Shown: in pieces, positions 6,637 to 11,278 of the stretch
How the letters are laid out: each line of letters starts with the position of its first letter
Position numbering within the stretch: the first letter of the stretch is position 1
From: Saprospiraceae bacterium
Lineage (GTDB): Bacteria; Bacteroidota; Bacteroidia; Chitinophagales; Saprospiraceae
Direction: 5' to 3'
Length of the DNA: 11,278 bases
Assembly (NCBI GenBank): GCA_023299965.1
Contig: JALZVN010000301.1
Span: 1 to 11,278 of the forward strand
Translations under genes and position numbers: made by a program
The notes under the pieces: model-generated
What the model was told of the DNA's origin: nothing
What the model saw: the letters and a program-made list of their open reading frames with translations, nothing else
Databases searched by the model: none

Positions 6637-8796
6637 TTACCCTCTCTGATGATACGCTAAAGCAAACTTTATTTTGGTATAACTGATCTTCTCTTCGAAA
6701 GCATCAAAGATCGGCCTCAAGGTAATCGGTGGTTCCATTTTCTTCGCAAAGTCAATGACCAGGTCGAGCTCAGATTGAGAGACGAATTTGAAAATATCAA
6801 TATCCTCCCCTCCGACATACAGCGAACTCAGGTGAGAGTAAATGGTCGTCTCGCTCAATTCTCTACTAGTCGCTATCATCGGCACCGTCAGCCCCTGCTT
6901 GTACATCTCTAGGGTTTGCATATAGGTAGCCCCTTTGATTTGTTTTCCACTCTTCACTTTGACGAGTACATATTTTTTTATTTCCTCTTTAAAGTCTTCA
7001 CCATAAAGGCTTAACTTTCTCTCACCCATACCTGGAATCTGGAGTAGCTCGGTGTCAGAGGTAGGCTTCTGCTCACTCATCGCATGCAGTGCCGTATCTG
7101 CAAATATGATATATGGTGGCACCCCTTTCGCCTTCGCCAATCTAGCTCTAAGGACACGCAATCTCTCAAACAATTCATCTTTGATAGATTCTTTTTTCGT
7201 CTTTTGTTTGGTTGCTTTTTTAGCTTCTTTCTCTCTTTCTAGTTTCTTTTCAAGACTTGCTAGCTTGAGTGTCTTCTTTCCATATAAGAGATCGTTACCA
7301 AACTCTGTAATTTTTAGAAAGTTATACTCCTCATAGGCGACTTCCATGACTCCTAAGTTAATCAATTGCTGGATAAAGTATTGCCATTCGCGTTGTCCAA
7401 ACTCTCTTCCCGCTCCGTACGTTTTGATTTTATTGTAGCCTCGTTCGAAAATCTCTTTCCTACCTGAGCCACGCAGGACATCGATAAGTACGTTGGCACT
7501 GACGCGCTGATTTAGTCGCATCAAGGCAGACAAGGCTTTTTGCGCAGTGACGGTCCCATCAAAATACTGAGGTGGGTTTTTACATACATCACAAGCTCCG
7601 CAGTCTTCAGCCATCTGCTCTCCAAAATAATTCAGTAACATACGTCGACGACAAGATAAGGCCTCCGCATATTGCTGCATTCGATCGAGCTTGCTTAATT
7701 TTAATTCCAGATTGGCTCCTCCATTGCTTTTAAAAATATCCCTAAACACAGCGACATCCCTAAAGCTATAAAATAAGATGGTCTCCGCGAGAGAGCCATC
7801 TCGACCTGCGCGACCAATCTCTTGATAGTAGCCCTCTATATTTTGAGGGAGATTGTGATGAATCACCCAACGCACATTAGACTTGTCAATCCCCATCCCA
7901 AAAGCCACGGTTGCACAAACAACCAGGATCTCATCATTGATAAAATCCTCTTGCACCTTAGCGCGCATATCATCAGACATACCTGCATGATAGCACATTG
8001 CCTTTACGCCTCGGGACTGTAGTTTTTCTGAAACATCTTCTGTATTTTTTCTACTCAGGCAATAAATAATACCTGCTTTATTCGGTCGCTCTTTTATAAA
8101 AGCGGCTATCTGTTCCAGTTTTTTTTGCCCTGGTCTAGCCTCTAAAAATATATTGGGCCTATCAAAAGAAGCAATAAAGGAGGCTGGCTCCATCAGGTTG
8201 AGCTGCTCTGTAATATCTTTTCGAGTAATCTTATCTGCAGTTGCTGTGAGGGCTATCACCGGAGTACTCGGAAATTTAGTTTTTAGCAATTTGAGTCGAG
8301 TATACTCAGGTCTAAAATCGTGCCCCCAGGAAGATATACAGTGCGCCTCATCGATGGCAAACATACTAATATTGATATTGCTGATGGCATTCATAAAAGT
8401 GTCTGAAGCTAGTTTTTCAGGAGACACATAAAGCAGCTTGAGATTGCCATTGTAAAACGCGTCTTCAACATGACGCTGCTCGGAACTAGACAATGAACTA
8501 TTGAGATATGCGGCTGTGATTCCATTTGAACGCAAGGCTTCCACTTGATCTTTCATGAGCGAAATTAATGGAGAAACAACTATGCACGTCCCCTCTAACA
8601 TCATAGCTGGTATCTGAAAGCAAACAGACTTACCCCCTCCCGTTGGCATCAAAACTACAGTATCCCTACCAGATAAAACCGTTTCGACAATCTCTTTTTG
8701 CTGCGCTCTAAATGAGCTGTAACCGTAATATTTTTGTAGTATAAATTCAGGAGACATGGATTCTTTCATAGTCCCACTAAGGTACAAATTTCTCAT
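6637..8796 (-). CDS. recQ: ATP-dependent DNA helicase RecQ
   Basis: RecQ unwinds DNA 3' to 5' during recombination and replication-fork repair. From the ATG at 8796 the protein has 719 residues. Walker A is PTGGGKS (51-57), and the DEAH box (149-152) is followed by the aromatic-rich loop AHCISSWGHDFRPEY. LTATA is at 183-187, and motif VI is QEIGRAGRDG (325-334). The zinc site uses C382, C399, C402 and C405, and a winged-helix RQC region follows (about 411-510). A lysine-rich linker leads to an HRDC domain (about 541-612) and a C-terminal helix-turn-helix extension (about 622-717), which E. coli RecQ lacks and which explains the extra length. In-frame ATGs at 8769 and 8757 are equally possible starts, because family homology begins only around FILQKYYGY. 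It is convergent with ftsK and divergent from the secreted-protein gene at 9103. All catalytic motifs are intact. Confidence 0.96.
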   Translation of the reverse strand: MRNLYLSGTMKESMSPEFILQKYYGYSSFRAQQKEIVETVLSGRDTVVLMPTGGGKSVCFQIPAMMLEGTCIVVSPLISLMKDQVEALRSNGITAAYLNSSLSSSEQRHVEDAFYNGNLKLLYVSPEKLASDTFMNAISNINISMFAIDEAHCISSWGHDFRPEYTRLKLLKTKFPSTPVIALTATADKITRKDITEQLNLMEPASFIASFDRPNIFLEARPGQKKLEQIAAFIKERPNKAGIIYCLSRKNTEDVSEKLQSRGVKAMCYHAGMSDDMRAKVQEDFINDEILVVCATVAFGMGIDKSNVRWVIHHNLPQNIEGYYQEIGRAGRDGSLAETILFYSFRDVAVFRDIFKSNGGANLELKLSKLDRMQQYAEALSCRRRMLLNYFGEQMAEDCGACDVCKNPPQYFDGTVTAQKALSALMRLNQRVSANVLIDVLRGSGRKEIFERGYNKIKTYGAGREFGQREWQYFIQQLINLGVMEVAYEEYNFLKITEFGNDLLYGKKTLKLASLEKKLEREKEAKKATKQKTKKESIKDELFERLRVLRARLAKAKGVPPYIIFADTALHAMSEQKPTSDTELLQIPGMGERKLSLYGEDFKEEIKKYVLVKVKSGKQIKGATYMQTLEMYKQGLTVPMIATSRELSETTIYSHLSSLYVGGEDIDIFKFVSQSELDLVIDFAKKMEPPITLRPIFDAFEEKISYTKIKFALAYHQRG

Positions 8797-9102
8797 TGTT
8801 GGGAATTGAATTTTGAAGTTTGATTTATGAGAATGATGAAATTAATTTACGAATACTAAAAGTACAATCCTTTAAACATTTCCTTCACTATAGGTCAATC
8901 AAAATTGGTATTCCTAATAAAAAAAAGAGTCGTACGCATTATAGAATTGGATGAAATAATTCTATTGAGCCTATTTGCTTGCCTTAATAATAGGAGAATT
9001 AGCTATACTGGTGTGAATCTAGAGATGAGCATATTACATTTTTCAATAATTCATGGGTGTTTGTTTTATTAATTCTAGCCCCTTGAAATCAACATCAATG
9101 CT
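8797..9102. other. Divergent intergenic region between recQ and the secreted repeat protein gene
   Basis: This 306-base AT-rich stretch must carry the promoters of both flanking genes. It contains no convincing open frame. A weak inverted repeat, TAGAATT / AATTCTA (8942-8964), is the only other structure I see. Confidence 0.5.
9012..9042 (+). promoter_or_regulatory. Possible Bacteroidota-type promoter
   Basis: TACATTTT at 9035-9042 resembles the phylum -7 consensus TAnnTTTG (one mismatch at fixed positions). TGTG at 9012-9015 stands in for the -33 TTTG, with 19 bases between them. This would start transcription roughly 55 bases before the TTG at 9103. It was found by eye and is weak. Confidence 0.25.
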
Positions 9103-11192
9103 TTGAAACAGACAATAAAACTCCTTTTCATTTCTCTTTCGATTCTTTTCTCTATAGATACAGCTGCCCAAGGAGGTGGATGTGGGTGTACAAACTGTCC
9201 TCAGTTTATGCCAGATAATTTTCGTGGAGATTTTCTCATTAACGTAATAGGTGCTACAAATGATGACTTATCTGACCCCAACCAGGGCGTATGTGAGGTA
9301 AGGCTTACGTTTAATCACCAGTATATAGGTGATTTAGAAATTCTATTGACTTCCCCTTCTGGGCAGGAGATTACACTAGTTGGTCCTATAGCGCTGTTTG
9401 GAGAGTCGGATTTGTCTACGTGGGAAGTATCCTTTGTGCCTTGTGCGGTTACACCTGTACCTGACCCAGGATTGCCTAACATCTGGAATAATCTAAGTAT
9501 GACTAGACAAGGCTTTGATTTTACGGGCAGTTACCATCCGAGTGATGGTTGTCTAGAAGATTTTAATACAGGACCGGTTAACGGTACTTGGATTCTAGAA
9601 GTAATAGATGGGCAGCCCGTCGACTTTGGTACATTTATCAACTACGAAATTATATTTTGCGATGATGATGGGATTAATTGCAACTCTAATCCTTGTGGCG
9701 TTTTTGCAGATGCGGAAGCACCTAGCTTTGCCTGCCAAGGAGATACTGTAGTCATAGATGCTAGTGGATCTAATGGAAACACTTTTGTATGGGGTACGAG
9801 TGACGGAACCTTTGTTGGAAATCCAAGTGGACCTACCGTTGCGATTACGACCTCTGGCACGTACTTTGTGACCGTATCCGATAACGGGTCTTGCCCGGAA
9901 GTAGCTACAGTCATATTCAATACGGTACCTGAGGTACCTACTGCCGAAATAACGGTATCTGGAATTTTAGATTGTAACAACCCTGAAATCACATTACAAG
10001 GATCGACCGATCAAGAAGAGGAAATCTTTATATCCTGGGTAGCCGGTGCCGCCGTAGATCCCGACAACTTTAATCCCTTGGGAATGGATTTGGATTTAGA
10101 AATTGATGAACCGGGGGTCTATACATTAGTAGTAATCAATACAGAAAGTGCCTGCTCTCAAACAGCGACAATAACAGTTGAGGATGAGTCTGTCTTCCCG
10201 ATTATAGATGCAATGGTCAACGATACGATTTCATGTACAAATGATACCATTTCGATTACAGCAGCAGCGGACATTGAAGACTCCGTGTTTGAATGGACTG
10301 GCCCTGGTGGGTTCAATAGTTCAGATGAAGAACCTGAAGTAGTCGCTGGTGGCACCGAATGGATGCGTCGACTCTCTAGAACTCACTGTAGCAATAGATA
10401 CCATACCACCTGATTTCACCATCAGCTCTAGCAATGATATAGACTGCTCTATCACTACAAGTACACTGAGTATTAACTCTACAGATACCTTAGCCAATTT
10501 TTCCTGGACTGGTCCGGGAGGGTTTACTAGTTCTGATGAAGAGCCAGAAATAAATATGGGAGGGACTTACAATCTGATCGCAAGCACAGCAAATGGATGT
10601 ACTTCTGAAAGAACAATAGAAGTGTCACAGACAGCAGACCTACCAGATATAAGTGTAGTTGCAGACGGCAGCATCTCTTGCAACAATACAGCATTTGAAT
10701 TAAATGGGAACTCAGATACAGACGGAGTAACATTTGAATGGATAGGTCCTAATAGTTTCACTTCCGGAATTGCTAACCCAGGTATGGTTACAGATACTGG
10801 AACGTATATATTGACTGTGACTGCACCAAATGGTTGCTCTATCATGAATGAAGTAAGAATCATGGCTGATACACTGCGCCCCACACTTACACTAGATATA
10901 CCCGAAGTCTTAAATTGTAATAATATGACCACCACTTTGATGGGGGCACCAGATGATGCTGGATTTACATTTGAATGGTCAGGACCAAATGGTCAAAGCT
11001 TTACTGAAGCAGAGCCAACTGTTGAAGGACCTGGCATATATAATCTTACTGTCATTGGAGAGAATGGCTGTACTAATTTATTTGCTGTGGAAGTCGATAT
11101 TGATGATGTAGAGCCCGCATTAAGTATCTCTATTGACCCCAATGACATCCTTACATGCAACAATACTGACTTTTCTCTTATCAATACTTCAG
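9103..11192 (+). pseudogene. Secreted P-domain / Ig-like repeat protein, broken by a deletion and an insertion
   Basis: The gene starts at a TTG (9103); no ATG is available in frame. It has a signal peptide (hydrophobic LLFISLSILFSI, likely cleavage after AAQ at residue 23). A short cysteine-rich stretch (GGGCGCTNC) leads into a proprotein-convertase P-domain (about residues 42-188) with EVRLTFNHQYIGDLEILL and GTWILEVIDG. Ig/PKD-like units of about 78 residues follow. In the third unit the frame breaks after 10356: eight conserved codons are missing and reading resumes from 10358 in another frame (NGCVDSLELTVAIDTI). As it stands translation ends at 10411-10413 after 436 residues, with a nonsense tail. 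The shifted frame remains open through three more units, and a seventh stops at about 11192, where unrelated sequence begins. Intact relatives are usually large surface or exported proteins that end in a type IX secretion sorting domain, which would lie beyond the window. The function is probably adhesion or cell-surface binding (inference). Confidence 0.85.
9706..11192 (+). repeat. Tandem Ig/PKD-like repeat units (234-bp period)
   Basis: Units begin at 9706, 9940, 10201, 10412, 10646, 10883 and 11117. Their lengths are 234, 261, 211, 234, 237 and 234 bases, and the last is cut off. The typical pattern is a proline boundary, a cysteine near residue 12 (often CNN), F-x-W-x-GP, a GTY or GIY strand, and NGC near the end. 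The two cysteines per unit could form a disulfide. The 211-base unit is exactly 23 short of 234, which locates the deletion. Units three and four are the most alike (GPGGF-x-SSDEEPE in both). Confidence 0.85.
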
Positions 11193-11278
11193 TGTATTAT
11201 AAGGCACATAGTTTACACTTCTTCGGGTACATGGTTTACACTTTTATTTTGTTAATATGTAAATATGTTTCTTTTCCT
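11193..11278. mobile_element. Left end of a probable insertion sequence (IS21-like), truncated by window
   Basis: The Ig-repeat coding pattern stops at about 11190 and is replaced by AT-rich sequence starting TGTATTATAAGGCACA. Two copies of ACAT-R-GTTTACACTT (11206-11220 and 11229-11243, one mismatch, 23-base spacing) lie just inside. IS21-family elements are known to begin with TG and carry multiple short terminal repeats of this kind. The transposase genes and the other end would lie to the right. The family assignment is tentative, and IS481 elements also start with TGT. Confidence 0.5.

Noticed and set aside
10351..10413. Programmed ribosomal frameshift in the repeat protein
   Set aside because: No slippery sequence is visible and eight conserved codons are physically missing, which fits a deletion and not recoding.

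Overview
The window looks like chromosomal DNA of a Bacteroidota, most plausibly a Saprospiria/Chitinophagia-type relative. The reasons are the AT-rich base composition, the FtsK with a Walker A of the form ATGQGKS, a long RecQ with a C-terminal helix-turn-helix extension, a Lys9-type saccharopine dehydrogenase, and a secreted protein combining a proprotein-convertase P-domain with tandem Ig/PKD-like repeats rich in W-x-GPGGF and NGC motifs. The genus assignment is inference.

Layout from left to right. Bases 1-858 hold the 3' part of a saccharopine dehydrogenase-like gene. Bases 940-2199 hold a Wzx/MATE-type polysaccharide flippase that has no ATG, GTG or TTG at the expected start. Bases 2200-3370 are a gene-poor stretch with decayed minus-strand gene remnants, a GC-rich extragenic island and several nested repeats. 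ftsK (3371-5842, +) follows and ends at a very clear intrinsic terminator. Bases 5916-6636 are a second gene-poor stretch with a perfect 27-bp palindrome, a diverged copy of a 116-bp block also present upstream of ftsK, and another GC-rich island. recQ (6637-8796) is on the minus strand, convergent with ftsK. From 9103 to about 11192 runs a secreted P-domain/Ig-repeat protein gene that is broken twice: a 23-bp deletion inside one 234-bp repeat unit, then an apparent insertion-sequence end at about 11193 that runs off the window.

The genes do not form one pathway. ftsK (chromosome segregation at division) and recQ (recombination helicase) are housekeeping genes set among accessory surface genes (flippase, secreted repeat protein). 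The two intergenic stretches around ftsK have collected repeats and gene debris. I see no defence system, CRISPR array, rRNA or tRNA. The points most worth a second look are the doubly disrupted surface-protein gene and the repeat architecture on both sides of ftsK.
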